Below, one piece after another: positions 8,920 through 19,312 of a stretch of 64,000 nt of DNA; within the stretch, counting starts at the first letter, position 1; each line of letters starts with the position of its first letter. Below the pieces are notes generated by a model. It ran no database searches. It saw only the letters and a program-made list of their open reading frames with translations, and was not told the DNA's origin. This DNA is from Maridesulfovibrio hydrothermalis AM13 = DSM 14728. Lineage in GTDB: Bacteria > Desulfobacterota > Desulfovibrionia > Desulfovibrionales > Desulfovibrionaceae. The DNA is taken from NCBI RefSeq assembly GCF_000331025.1, contig NC_020055.1, positions 346,370-410,369 of the forward strand, written 5' to 3'. The position numbers and the translations under genes are program-made.

Positions 8920-10542
8920 CTAGTCCTCCTTGCGTCCCTTCATAAAAAACCGCCCAAGAGCATGCAGGATAACACCCACAGCAGAAGCAATTACAATAAA
9001 CCAGCCACCGGCATCAACAACAGCAGAGGAATCACGTCCGGGCAGGTATAAGCAATTCAACTTTTCAAGACGTCCCTGCTTGCTGTGGCACTCTTCACAA
9101 GCTACAGCTTTATCCTTGGGTGCAACCATATGCGTGGTCGGGAAGACATATTCCGTTTTCACAAAACCTACTTCGCCGCTGAAAGGAAGCCCTGCATAAG
9201 CCATCCCGGCTGTGACCGCCTTCGTCCAGTCAAATCCCTTCCAGAGTGCTGTCTTGTCCTTACCATATAGATGAGGGATAACCATCTTCTTGTTAACTTT
9301 ATCATAAGGAGTCATGCCGTGATGTACTTTAAAAGGCATGATGCGTGAATTCTTATCGTTGATATTTCCGACAGGCATGGACACGCGTACAGTAGAGGTA
9401 GGATCAATTACAGTGTTAGCTGTGATTGTATCAATAGTTCCGTTAAACCAGTAGTATTCAGGTACAACGTTCTTTTCCCAGCGCATGTCACCCTTCTTGG
9501 ACATATAGGTAGGCTTTCCCCAATCATCCTTAACTGTATAGGGCTTGCCGTTCTTCAGCTTTCCAGCCTTGGACCAGTCCCACCACATCTTTGTCGGATT
9601 TACACGAGCAAAAGTGGGAATATGGCAGCTCTGACAGGCAACCTTATCGGTATGATCATTAAGTTTCATGCCGAGTTCAGTCTTATGCGGCTCTGCGCTG
9701 TGACAGGATTCACACATAATTTTAGCCCCGAGGTCATCTTCAAGAAGAGACTTACGGCTGGTTGCCGCAGGAGTTGAATAAATACGTCCGGCAATATCGT
9801 GGTTCACTGTGGTATGGCAGCGGACACAGGTAAAATTCTGTCCATCAAGCCCCATGTGAACATCAAGATTCTTACCCGGCTTGAACAGTGATGAATCAAG
9901 ATCACCATGTTTTACACCGTCACCCCCGCCACCGAAGAAATGGCAGGTTCCGCAATTTTGGCGTGTAGGACGGCTCACAGACTGGGCAACCTTGTTCCAT
10001 TCAGGTGATTTTATAAACTTACCACCAAACTTCTTGCCCGGAGGCGGAGGCGGATTACCTGCTCCGGATGGAAACTTTTTGTAAGTTCCGGTCTGCTCAT
10101 GACAAACCAGACAATCAATATCTTCCTGTGACTTGAAATCAAAATCCTTATTCTTCCAGCCGTAACCTGCGTGACAGGATGTACAGCGGGGTTCATTGGA
10201 CTGAATGTTGATACAGAAATTATTGAGGACCAACCCTCCCTTACCAACCTTAAGCTCTTTATCCGCCTTGGGATCAAGCCAGGTCCAGTGAATGGTCTTA
10301 TGAAACTGGTGTCCGGCTTCGGTGTGACAGGTCAGGCATGCTTTCGTTACTTCCGGACCGCTCTTGAACTGCTGATTCAGCACAGCAAATTTAGAATGAT
10401 CGGCAGTAATCCAAAGCTCCTTACCTTTTGTAGCCTGACGTGCCATCTCCCTTCCCGGCGCAGTATCCCCGGCAGCAAATGCGGGGCCGCTTAGAAAGGC
10501 AAACGTCATTAGCAGCAATACAGGTTTCAGCATGAATCTCAT
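8920..10542 (-). CDS. octahaem c-type cytochrome, tetrathionate reductase (OTR) family
   Basis: A 540-residue exported protein with eight CXXCH haem sites in order: CLTCH, CTSCH, CLVCH, CGTCH, CVRCH, CESCH, CQSCH and CEECH. The context of the first, CLTCHTEAGHQFHKTIHWTW, is the recognisable signature of octahaem tetrathionate reductases described from Shewanella. An N-terminal signal peptide ends near AFA, and a C-terminal hydrophobic helix (WFIVIASAVGVILHALG) anchors the protein, unlike the soluble Shewanella enzyme. I chose the ATG at 10542, which has GGAGG 6 nt upstream. OTR-like proteins reduce tetrathionate, and also nitrite and hydroxylamine in vitro. The physiological substrate here is not known. 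It sits between two membrane cytochrome b genes. Confidence 0.9.
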   Translation of the reverse strand: MRFMLKPVLLLMTFAFLSGPAFAAGDTAPGREMARQATKGKELWITADHSKFAVLNQQFKSGPEVTKACLTCHTEAGHQFHKTIHWTWLDPKADKELKVGKGGLVLNNFCINIQSNEPRCTSCHAGYGWKNKDFDFKSQEDIDCLVCHEQTGTYKKFPSGAGNPPPPPGKKFGGKFIKSPEWNKVAQSVSRPTRQNCGTCHFFGGGGDGVKHGDLDSSLFKPGKNLDVHMGLDGQNFTCVRCHTTVNHDIAGRIYSTPAATSRKSLLEDDLGAKIMCESCHSAEPHKTELGMKLNDHTDKVACQSCHIPTFARVNPTKMWWDWSKAGKLKNGKPYTVKDDWGKPTYMSKKGDMRWEKNVVPEYYWFNGTIDTITANTVIDPTSTVRVSMPVGNINDKNSRIMPFKVHHGMTPYDKVNKKMVIPHLYGKDKTALWKGFDWTKAVTAGMAYAGLPFSGEVGFVKTEYVFPTTHMVAPKDKAVACEECHSKQGRLEKLNCLYLPGRDSSAVVDAGGWFIVIASAVGVILHALGRFFMKGRKED

Positions 10543-10621
10543 CTCCACCCTCCATCGTTTAGTAATGACCAAAACAGTTTACATAAACACCTAAAGTACC
10601 TTACTTTTTAATTTAACAACT

Positions 10622-11077
10622 TTACCCGCGACCTCCAGAGAGATACGGAACCCTTCCCCTGAAAAAGGCAGTCATCGCCACAACACCCAGAAGCGCGGCG
10701 AACCCCAGATGCGTCCAGTCAATCAGCATTACCGTGTACGGGTCCATAGTGACCGCGGATAAATTTTTAATCACCCGCAAAACACCGGTAACCATCACAG
10801 CTCCATATAAACCGACACGCAGCACCCCCGACAGGGTGAACTGTGATTCCTGTTTTCTGGTTAAAACAAACTCGGTAATCAGGCGCGTAACCATGAAAAG
10901 TAATACCGCGCCGAATATGTAGTGGATTTTATTGGTAATGTAATAATCTGCCAGCCACCCCATGCCGGGAATATCAGCAATGTAGTAGCGTTTGAAAATG
11001 GGCATCTGCGCAACTCCGGTCAAGGCCATCACAAAGACACTGATCTTGAAAAACCTTGCAAACATAATATTATTCAT
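10622..11077 (-). CDS. four-helix membrane cytochrome b-like subunit
   Basis: A 151-residue membrane protein with about four helices. Histidines in TNKIHYIFGAVLLFM and LIDWTHLGFAALLG sit inside predicted helices and could bind haem b. I do not recognise a precise family; small cytochrome b-like subunits of this kind accompany ferredoxin subunits in anaerobic respiratory complexes. The ATG at 11077 has AAGGAG upstream and overlaps the end of the Tat-ferredoxin gene by 8 nt, which indicates translational coupling. Together the two likely form a quinol-linked ferredoxin module feeding the octahaem cytochrome. Confidence 0.75.
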   Translation of the reverse strand: MNNIMFARFFKISVFVMALTGVAQMPIFKRYYIADIPGMGWLADYYITNKIHYIFGAVLLFMVTRLITEFVLTRKQESQFTLSGVLRVGLYGAVMVTGVLRVIKNLSAVTMDPYTVMLIDWTHLGFAALLGVVAMTAFFRGRVPYLSGGRG

Positions 11078-12065
11078 CGTTCTTCTCCTTTGCATCAGCT
11101 GAAAGCGAGGACGAAAAATAATTTCCTGCCTTGATAAGTCCGGCAACGATTCCGGCAAACGGTGCAACTCCCACTGCGTAGGCAAGTTTCTCCTCATCAG
11201 CCATAGAATCTGCAACAGGTGCAAGTCCGGGTCTGCCCGGCCCCTTTTCAACAGCTTCATTCAAAAGATCAAAAGGAACAGGGGAAACATAAATGGTGTT
11301 GGTTCCGCCATTTTCGTTTTCACCGTAGATGAACCAATTGTTCTTGTCGGCAAGTTCATGAGCTTTGGCAACAATTTCACTACGCGGACCGATAGACTGT
11401 ACACCTTCCGGACATACTTCTATGCAGGCAGGCAGTTCCCCGTCTGCTATACGGTTATAGCAGCGGTCACACTTGTACATGACACCGTTACCTGCAAACT
11501 TCGGCATAAGCCGCAGATAGAGGCCTACCCCCGTCTGACGCTGCGGAATGTGCCAAGGACAGACGGCCTTGCACTTGGCTCCGCCAAGACAGACATTATC
11601 AAAAATACGCACAATGCCGTTCTTCTGCCTTGCCGCCGCACCCCACGGGCAAAGATTGGCACAAGGGGCATTCCGGCAATGCAGACAGCGGCGCGGAATG
11701 TTTATTTCATGAAACTCACCATTATAGTCAACTTCCGCGGTCTGGATGTAAAGCCAGTTGTAAGGGGTCAGCCGGTCATCAACGTCCTGCCTGTCCGACC
11801 AATCCGCAACCTTCACGCGGGAGGTGGGATACATTTTAGGATAAGGTTTTTCAGGAGCGGGATACTTGACCTGATTAACTTCATTGCATCCTGCCACACA
11901 TTCACCGCACCCAGTGCATTTTGATAAATCAAGCAAAGTGCACAGCTCTGTGCTGCTGTCAAAATCACCTGCTCCAGCTGTTACGGGCAAAAGAACTGCG
12001 GCACTTCCTGCGCCCAGTCCCTTTAAAAAATTCCGTCTGGATATTCCGTTCTTTTTAGTTGTCAT
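11070..12065 (-). CDS. Tat-exported ferredoxin-type subunit with four [4Fe-4S] clusters
   Basis: A 331-residue protein beginning with a twin-arginine signal, SRRNFLKGLGAGSAAVLLP at residues 9-27. Four cysteine groups follow, as in DmsB, TtrB and PhsB electron-transfer subunits: CTGCGECVAGC, CLHCRNAPCANLCP, CLGGAKCKAVCP and CDRCYNRIADGELPACIEVC. A hydrophobic stretch near the C terminus (FAGIVAGLIKAGNYF) may be a tail anchor. It is the first gene of the operon, with AGGAAG 5 nt before the ATG. No molybdopterin catalytic subunit lies nearby, so the partner is probably the octahaem cytochrome or a subunit encoded elsewhere. Confidence 0.88.
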   Translation of the reverse strand: MTTKKNGISRRNFLKGLGAGSAAVLLPVTAGAGDFDSSTELCTLLDLSKCTGCGECVAGCNEVNQVKYPAPEKPYPKMYPTSRVKVADWSDRQDVDDRLTPYNWLYIQTAEVDYNGEFHEINIPRRCLHCRNAPCANLCPWGAAARQKNGIVRIFDNVCLGGAKCKAVCPWHIPQRQTGVGLYLRLMPKFAGNGVMYKCDRCYNRIADGELPACIEVCPEGVQSIGPRSEIVAKAHELADKNNWFIYGENENGGTNTIYVSPVPFDLLNEAVEKGPGRPGLAPVADSMADEEKLAYAVGVAPFAGIVAGLIKAGNYFSSSLSADAKEKNDE

Positions 12066-12748
12066 AAATACTTCCTGATTACCTCTAACTATTTATATTC
12101 AATATGATTACAGCTTAACTTTTTTTTGCCTGCCAAATATTCCATACCTCTGAGCATCGCATTAATAGATTAATAACTATCACATTTCCATAACAAATGG
12201 CTACCCACTAGAATACTTTCACATACATATAATGCCTGTATGATAAACAACACGCATTTAAGATGCAGATTCAAGACATAATTCGTTATAGAATGTGAAC
12301 TATTTACACAAAATAAAGTGAATAGGAATTATGAATTATTAATTTTTGAAGTGCACAGAATTTTTTACAGCAAAATCAGCTTAACTGAAAAGATTATACA
12401 CTCGCCGAGACTGGACTTTTGAGCATATTTTGCATAAAAGAATTTTTAACATCGGGAAGTCGCATTCTGCGTCCCCCCATTAAATCAGCCGTATAACTTT
12501 TTACACTGGAACAACTCTCGCGCCGCATAGAGCCATGAGTCCAGTTAAATAAGCCACAACACTGCCCGCTAAATATCCGGATTTAATCAAGGCATCAGCA
12601 CCTTGAAACCGGACCGCAAGACCCGGCATTCAAGGAGTCTGCGCTTAACTATTGCGCAAACTCCATTTTAATCCGCTGCGAACTCTTGCCAATAGACAGG
12701 AAACACAACATAGCGCGCACAGACCTACTAACCGGAGGAGAAATCATC
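12066..12748. promoter_or_regulatory. divergent intergenic region, octahaem operon / citrate synthase
   Basis: A 683-nt gene-free stretch between divergent transcription units. The first half is AT-rich and probably carries the promoter of the octahaem cytochrome operon. A partial dyad, TGTGAACTATTTACACA at 12294-12310, resembles CRP/FNR-type operators but has one extra central base compared with Rex and HcpR consensus sites. The second half is richer in GC and leads into the citrate synthase ribosome site. No RNA gene was recognised. Confidence 0.35.
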
Positions 12749-14038
12749 ATGAGTGATAAAAAAACTGCCATCCTTAAATACGACGGTAAAGAATACGAAC
12801 TACCAGTCATCACCGGATCAGAAGGCGAAACAGGTATAGACATCACCAAACTCCGAGCGCAAAGCGGACTGATCACCTATGACCCAGGCTACGGCAATAC
12901 CGGTTCCTGCACCAGCAACATCACCTTTGTCGACGGCGAAAACGGAATCCTGCGTTACCGCGGCTATCCCATTGAAGACCTTGCAGCACATGGCAAATTT
13001 ATTGAAACAGCATGGCTCCTGATTTTCGGCGAACTTCCGCTCAAAGAAGACCTTGCCAGATTCAGCGCCCTGCTCACGGCTGAAGAACTCATTCATGAGG
13101 ATCTGATTCACCATTTCAACGGATTCCCGTCTCACAAGAATCAGCCTATGGCGATTCTTTCAGCAGTTATCAATGCTCTGGGAAGTTATCACCCTGAATT
13201 ATACGATATCAACAATAAATCTGAATTCTTTTTGGCGGTGGGAAAGATCATTTCCAAAGTCAGAACCATTGCGGCATTTTCATACCGCAAATCCATAGGC
13301 AGACCTTTCGTATATCCTGATCCGGAACTGAGTTATTGCCATAACTTTTTGCACATGATGTTCTCCATCCCCTTCAAACAATATGATCCGCCGATTGAAG
13401 CGGTAAAAGCCCTGTCACTTATCTTTCAGCTGCATGCAGACCATGAACAGAACTGCTCCACATCCACAGTGAGGATGGTAGGCTCAACGCAGGCGAATAT
13501 TTTCGCGTCCGTATCATCCGGAATCTGCGCTCTCTGGGGCAGACTGCACGGAGGAGCCAACGCAGCTGTTATCGATATGCTGGAAAACATAAAAAACGGT
13601 GACTACACAATTGATGAATACATCGCAAAGGTTAAAAAGAAAGAATGTCGCCTGATGGGATTCGGGCATCGCATTTACAAAAGCTTTGACCCCCGCGCAA
13701 GAATCCTCAAAAAAGCAACTCATGACCTGCTTCAGCACGGCTTCAATGACGAGCTGCTGGACATTGCCATGCAGCTTGAAGAAAAAGCCCTGTCAGATGA
13801 CTACTTCACCGAAAGGAAGCTCTATCCCAATGTGGATTTCTATTCCGGTATCATTTTAAGAGCACTTGGAATTCCAGTGGCAATGTTCCCGGTAATGTTC
13901 GCCATAGGAAGAATGCCCGGCTGGATTGCACACTGGTATGAAGATTTCAGCAACCCCAATACCAGAATCAACCGCCCCAGACAGATTTATACCGGAGAAA
14001 CACCGAGAAACTACGTGCCCATAGATTTTAGAAAATAA
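12749..14038 (+). CDS. gltA: citrate synthase (si type)
   Basis: A 429-residue enzyme condensing acetyl-CoA and oxaloacetate to citrate, of normal length for the hexameric bacterial type. Catalytic regions are plain: LHADHEQNCSTSTVRMVGS carries one active-site histidine and FGHRIYKSFDPRA carries the second with its arginine. Citrate binding is completed by HWYEDFSNPNTRINRPRQ near the C terminus. The ATG at 12749 is preceded by GGAGGAG; an upstream ATG at 12686 has no ribosome site. The gene is monocistronic and ends in a hairpin terminator. In a sulfate reducer it most likely makes 2-oxoglutarate for biosynthesis. Confidence 0.97.
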   Translation: MSDKKTAILKYDGKEYELPVITGSEGETGIDITKLRAQSGLITYDPGYGNTGSCTSNITFVDGENGILRYRGYPIEDLAAHGKFIETAWLLIFGELPLKEDLARFSALLTAEELIHEDLIHHFNGFPSHKNQPMAILSAVINALGSYHPELYDINNKSEFFLAVGKIISKVRTIAAFSYRKSIGRPFVYPDPELSYCHNFLHMMFSIPFKQYDPPIEAVKALSLIFQLHADHEQNCSTSTVRMVGSTQANIFASVSSGICALWGRLHGGANAAVIDMLENIKNGDYTIDEYIAKVKKKECRLMGFGHRIYKSFDPRARILKKATHDLLQHGFNDELLDIAMQLEEKALSDDYFTERKLYPNVDFYSGIILRALGIPVAMFPVMFAIGRMPGWIAHWYEDFSNPNTRINRPRQIYTGETPRNYVPIDFRK

Positions 14039-14070
14039 TCAGCAGAGCACAGTTGAGTCAGATAAATATA

Positions 14071-14115
14071 AGCCCGGAATCAAGGCCCCGCAAGGCATTA
14101 TGATTTCGGGCTTTT
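14071..14115 (+). terminator. terminator after citrate synthase
   Basis: AGCCCGGAATCA pairs with TGATTTCGGGCT (11 of 12 bp) around an 18-nt loop, followed by TTTT. Confidence 0.75.
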
Positions 14116-14214
14116 CACTTCAGATAAGTTTGAAAATTTATTTTAAAAAATAATAAATTTTCAACAAAAAGTACTTGCTATTTACATGAGTTCCACTTAA
14201 AAAGTCATCTCCGT

Positions 14215-14301
14215 GCCGAAGTGGTGGAATTGGTAGACACGCTAGGTTCAGGGTCTAGTGGAGGTTTCTCCGTGGAAGTTCGAGTCTTCTCTTCGGCACC
14301 A
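14215..14301 (+). tRNA. tRNA-Leu(CAG), copy 1
   Basis: An 87-nt tRNA with a long variable arm, as expected for leucine. The acceptor stem GCCGAAG pairs with CTTCGGC, followed by discriminator A and an encoded CCA. The anticodon stem CTAGG/TCTAG closes the loop TTCAGGG, giving anticodon CAG, which reads CTG. The T arm has loop TTCGAGT. An identical copy lies 12.1 kb downstream. Confidence 0.97.
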
Positions 14302-14309
14302 TTTTTCTA

Positions 14310-14347
14310 AGGTGTCACAGCCAAATGGTTGTGACACCTATTTTTTT
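14310..14347 (+). terminator. terminator after tRNA-Leu copy 1
   Basis: AGGTGTCACA and TGTGACACCT form a stem extended by GCC/GGT around an AAAT loop, followed by a run of T. Confidence 0.9.
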
Positions 14348-14370
14348 GTCTTTAAAAAAATCTCCAATCA

Positions 14371-14481
14371 CCCTGAAAAAGCCTATCCCCAAGTACTTTT
14401 TGGTAAAAAGGGTCAAAACACATAATCAAAACTGTGACTGATCACAAATTATGAATAATGTTTGAAACGGCTTTTTCAGGG
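14371..14481. repeat. 13-bp perfect inverted repeat beyond glpK
   Basis: CCCTGAAAAAGCC at 14371-14383 is exactly complementary to GGCTTTTTCAGGG at 14469-14481, separated by 85 nt. It sits in the 3' flank of glpK and could fold as a long-range hairpin in the transcript. It lacks the compact shape of an intrinsic terminator. Its function is unknown. Confidence 0.6.
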
Positions 14482-14494
14482 CTGACCAGTCAAC

Positions 14495-16012
<1,518 letters not shown>

Positions 16013-16068
16013 TTAAGATATCTTCATCCACAACAATAGATCGAGTTCATTTACTCTGAATTTAAGTC

Positions 16069-16776
16069 TTAGCCGACAAGAACTTTGTACAGCATAGCAC
16101 CGGCAACGCCACCGCAAATAGGACCTAATACAGGAACCCATGCATAGCCCCAGCCGGAATCGCCTTTACCGGGAATAGGCAGCAGCATATGAGCAATTCT
16201 AGGAGCAAGGTCACGAGCAGGGTTAATAGCGTAACCAGTAGGTCCCCCCAGAGAAAGACCGATAGCTACAATGAAGAAACCGATTACAAGAGGATTAAGG
16301 CCCTGACTGAATTCATTCGCTCCGATCCCCAGAAGGCCGAACACTAAAACGGCAGTGCCTATAAATTCACATAAGAAGTTCTGAAAGGTACAGGGAATTG
16401 CCGGACCTGTGGAGAAAACAGCCAATTTGAGATCTGGATCTTTAGTCGGTTCCCAGTGGCATTGGTAAACCAGATAGCATAACACAGCTCCGATAAAACC
16501 ACCGGTGAACTGTCCGGCAATATAAACAGGAACATTTGCCCAGGGGAATGCTCCGATAGAAGCCAGACCGATTGTCACAGCAGGGTTGATATGCGCGCCA
16601 GAATGTTTACCGGCAACGTATACTGCAAATGCTACAGCAAATCCCCACCCCATAGTGATACAAATCCAGCCGCCGTTCTGCCCTTTAGATTTTTCCAAAA
16701 GAACGTTAGCAACAACCCCGCAACCGAAAAGAGTCAAAATCATGGTTCCGATCAATTCACTTAAAAAGAAATTCAT
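16069..16776 (-). CDS. glpF: glycerol uptake facilitator (aquaglyceroporin)
   Basis: A 235-residue MIP-family channel with six helices. The two half-helix motifs are HINPAVTIG near residue 66 and INPARDLAPR near 198; the aspartate after the second NPAR marks the glycerol-conducting branch rather than a water-only channel. The ATG at 16776 has GGGAG 6 nt upstream, better than an in-frame ATG 15 nt earlier. It is the first gene of glpFK and has a striking inverted repeat 46-61 nt upstream that is a candidate GlpR operator. Confidence 0.96.
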   Translation of the reverse strand: MNFFLSELIGTMILTLFGCGVVANVLLEKSKGQNGGWICITMGWGFAVAFAVYVAGKHSGAHINPAVTIGLASIGAFPWANVPVYIAGQFTGGFIGAVLCYLVYQCHWEPTKDPDLKLAVFSTGPAIPCTFQNFLCEFIGTAVLVFGLLGIGANEFSQGLNPLVIGFFIVAIGLSLGGPTGYAINPARDLAPRIAHMLLPIPGKGDSGWGYAWVPVLGPICGGVAGAMLYKVLVG

Positions 16777-16815
16777 AAGACACTCCCACATCCTTATAAC
16801 AAGTTAAGCCGAAAG

Positions 16816-16837
16816 CGTTTTCTTTCGAAAACGAAAG
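16816..16837. promoter_or_regulatory. candidate GlpR operator upstream of glpFK
   Basis: Two overlapping perfect dyads lie here: CGTTTTC-TTTC-GAAAACG at 16816-16833 and CTTTCG-AAAA-CGAAAG at 16822-16837. The TTTCG/CGAAA half-sites resemble those bound by DeoR-family sugar regulators. The position, 40-60 nt before the glpF start, suits repression. The same AAAACGAA core recurs near glpD and glpR. Confidence 0.6.
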
Positions 16838-17032
16838 CCTCTACATGCGTCAGTAACTAAGTACGTCAAGTCACCCTTTTTATTTTGGTATCTTGTGAAA
16901 AGAGAAAAATAAACAACAAAATATTCAAAGTTGAAAAAGACCTGACAGATATCTCTTTCTATTTAGTAAGCATATGCTCACCTGAAATGCCAAAAAATGA
17001 ATACTTGTCATAAAACCTTTTACACAAAATAC

Positions 17033-17065
17033 AAAAATGCCGCCGATCAATTAAGATCGGCGGCA
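17033..17065 (-). terminator. terminator after glpD
   Basis: TGCCGCCGATC and GATCGGCGGCA form a perfect 11-bp stem around a 6-nt loop. On the minus strand it is followed by a T-rich tract, so it ends the glpD transcript and separates it from glpFK. The rest of the 426-nt gap from 16777 to 17202 is AT-rich and shows no gene. Confidence 0.88.
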
Positions 17066-17202
17066 CAAATAAACAGCAAAGACACAACTACTCTTCCCCA
17101 GCAGGAAAGAATGTTGCAATTAAAGTCGTTATGAAAGCGAGGGGCAAGGTTCATAATATACCAAGACCTTTTTTTCCACAGCAAGTAATGTTTAAAATTT
17201 AA

Positions 17203-18768
17203 CTACTTTACAACATATATATCAGACAAAAGAGTAAACTGTTCGATCTGTTCTTTAACCCATTTGTCATCTTTACCAAGTTCCTTAGCAAGAATCTCAG
17301 CAGCTTTCGGAGCAACTTCTACTGCAACTTTTGCATCCAGAATCAAAGCTCTTGTTCTACGGGAAAGAACATCATACACGGTCTGAGCCCATTCATGACG
17401 AGCTGCCCAGACAACTTCAAGCCATGAGTAAGGAAGCTTTTCATGCATTGGACAGTCAAGTTCAGGAAACTCTGAAGCAAGAGCTTTAATTTCCGCAGCT
17501 TCACTTCCGTAAACATGCATGTGGTCATTATGATCAAAATCTTCAGTATAACCATGCAGTTTCAAATGCTTGGTAGGAGAGGGACGGAATGTATGGCCGC
17601 CCATTTTGATTGCATGGTCGATACAATCTTCACCCATATGTCTATAGGTAGTCCACTTACCGCCAGCAATAGTCAGCAGCTTATTGGGGGAAACGGTCAA
17701 GTAATGATCTCTGGATAATGCAGAGGTTTTGTTCCCTTTGCTGCTTGCAGCAATCAAGGGCCTTATTCCTACAAAAACGCTGCGAACATCAGAACGTTTA
17801 AGAGGTTTGCTTAAATACCTTGCAGAATGTTCAACTAAAAAGTCAATTTCTTCTTCCAGAGGCTTCGGCTCCATACACACAGAGGAGATAGGAGTGTCAG
17901 TTGTTCCTACAACAACCTTTCCATGCCACGGAACGAAAAAGATTACACGTCCATCATCAGTCTTAGGAACCATAATACCGGTCTCACCACCGAGAAATTC
18001 ACGATCTATAACTATATGAATCCCCTGACTGGGAGCTATAAGCTTTTTATGGTCGGCATTATCCATGTTCATGACATCATCAGTGAAGATGCCGGTAGCG
18101 TTTATAACCGCTTTTGCTTTCAACTCATAAGACTTACCGCTGATTTTATCTTCAGCCTGAACTCCGCAGACATAACCGGAAGAATCTTTAACCAGACCGG
18201 TCACACGGGTGTAGTTCAAAGGACAGCCGCCCATATCAGCCATAGTGCGGGCAAGAGTGAGGGCCAGACGGGCATCATCAAACTGACCGTCGTGATAGGT
18301 CACGCCGCCTTTAAGTTTATGAGTCAAAACACCGGGGATTTCTTTTTGAACCTTGCGGGCTGAAAGAATCCTAGATGCCCCGAAGCTGTACTTCTGAGCA
18401 AGCAGATCGTAGGTTTTAAGCCCTATTCCATAGTAAGGCAGCCCCCACCATTTATAATCCGGAACCACAAATTTCTGATTATAGCACATATGCGGAGCAT
18501 TCTTACGGAGAATTCCGCGCTCACGCAAAGCTCCCATAACCAGAGAAATGTTTCCCTGCGCAAGATACCGGACTCCGCCGTGCACCATTTTCGTACTGCG
18601 GCTGGAAGTAGCTTCGGCAAAATCACCTTGCTCAAGTAAAAGTACTGAATACCCTCTAGCAGCAGCGTCCAGCCCGGAACCCAGGCCCGTTGCTCCGCCC
18701 CCGATAATGATAAAGTCCCATACTCTGGAACTGTCATCCATCTGTTGGATAAAATCTGATCGTTTCAT
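17203..18768 (-). CDS. glpD: aerobic-type glycerol-3-phosphate dehydrogenase (FAD)
   Basis: A 521-residue membrane-associated flavoprotein oxidising sn-glycerol 3-phosphate to dihydroxyacetone phosphate and passing electrons to quinone. The N-terminal FAD motif IIGGGATGLGSGLDAA sits near residue 21, followed by SSRSTKMVHGGVRYL, characteristic of the GlpD family. The C-terminal DAO_C-like region contains MHEKLPYSWLEVVWAARHEW. A single-subunit GlpD, rather than the GlpABC complex, is notable in an anaerobe but known in Desulfovibrio. The ATG at 18768 has AGGTGAG about 6 nt upstream. It is transcribed divergently from the glpR-like gene and ends at its own terminator. Confidence 0.95.
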   Translation of the reverse strand: MKRSDFIQQMDDSSRVWDFIIIGGGATGLGSGLDAAARGYSVLLLEQGDFAEATSSRSTKMVHGGVRYLAQGNISLVMGALRERGILRKNAPHMCYNQKFVVPDYKWWGLPYYGIGLKTYDLLAQKYSFGASRILSARKVQKEIPGVLTHKLKGGVTYHDGQFDDARLALTLARTMADMGGCPLNYTRVTGLVKDSSGYVCGVQAEDKISGKSYELKAKAVINATGIFTDDVMNMDNADHKKLIAPSQGIHIVIDREFLGGETGIMVPKTDDGRVIFFVPWHGKVVVGTTDTPISSVCMEPKPLEEEIDFLVEHSARYLSKPLKRSDVRSVFVGIRPLIAASSKGNKTSALSRDHYLTVSPNKLLTIAGGKWTTYRHMGEDCIDHAIKMGGHTFRPSPTKHLKLHGYTEDFDHNDHMHVYGSEAAEIKALASEFPELDCPMHEKLPYSWLEVVWAARHEWAQTVYDVLSRRTRALILDAKVAVEVAPKAAEILAKELGKDDKWVKEQIEQFTLLSDIYVVK

Positions 18769-19312
18769 ACAACACTCACCTTTTGGTCCGGCAATCCAAA
18801 CTGTATTAAAGTTATAATCCTCTACCTGATAGTAGAATCAAATAGACATCCTCTGAATTGAACACCTGAAATTCGCCAAACAAAACATTCTTTGCAGTGA
18901 AATTGAACTAATCCTGTTTCATTTGTGATCAAAAGGTAACATTCCGAAAACAATTTTACAAGAAAATGTTTCATTTCGTTCAGCCCGCAAAAAAAAGAGA
19001 TAAAACGAACTCTTAAAGCACTAATTAACATTTTTTTGAAAACAAAACAGATTTTTTTTTGGAGAAAAGGCAGTATACTTTCACAAAAAACTCTCTCAGA
19101 ACAACAATACAATAAATCAACCTGACATTTTCAAGATTTAACGACCATTAGACAAACAGATAATCATTATTCATTTACCTTGCCTGCATCAAAATATATT
19201 GTTAAAAGCTGAAATGATTTAATATTATTTACACAGCAACAATCTTAAAACTGAAATATTCTACGAATTACAATGCCTTGTTCGTTTTTGATTAGGCAAG
19301 GAGAAGGTGATT
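18769..19312. promoter_or_regulatory. glpD/glpR divergent control region
   Basis: A 544-nt AT-rich region between divergent glpD and glpR. It holds repeated half-sites like those in the glpFK operator: ATTTCGTTC at 18973-18981, AAAACGAAC at 19002-19010 and its exact inverse GTTCGTTTT at 19280-19288, just before glpR. This suggests that the repressor controls glpD and its own gene. No coding sequence is convincing here. Confidence 0.5.

Noticed and set aside
14433-14446. TGTGA-CTGA-TCACA dyad as a CRP- or HcpR-type operator
   Set aside because: The 4-nt spacer differs from the usual 6, and the site lies behind glpK and a terminator rather than in front of a gene.
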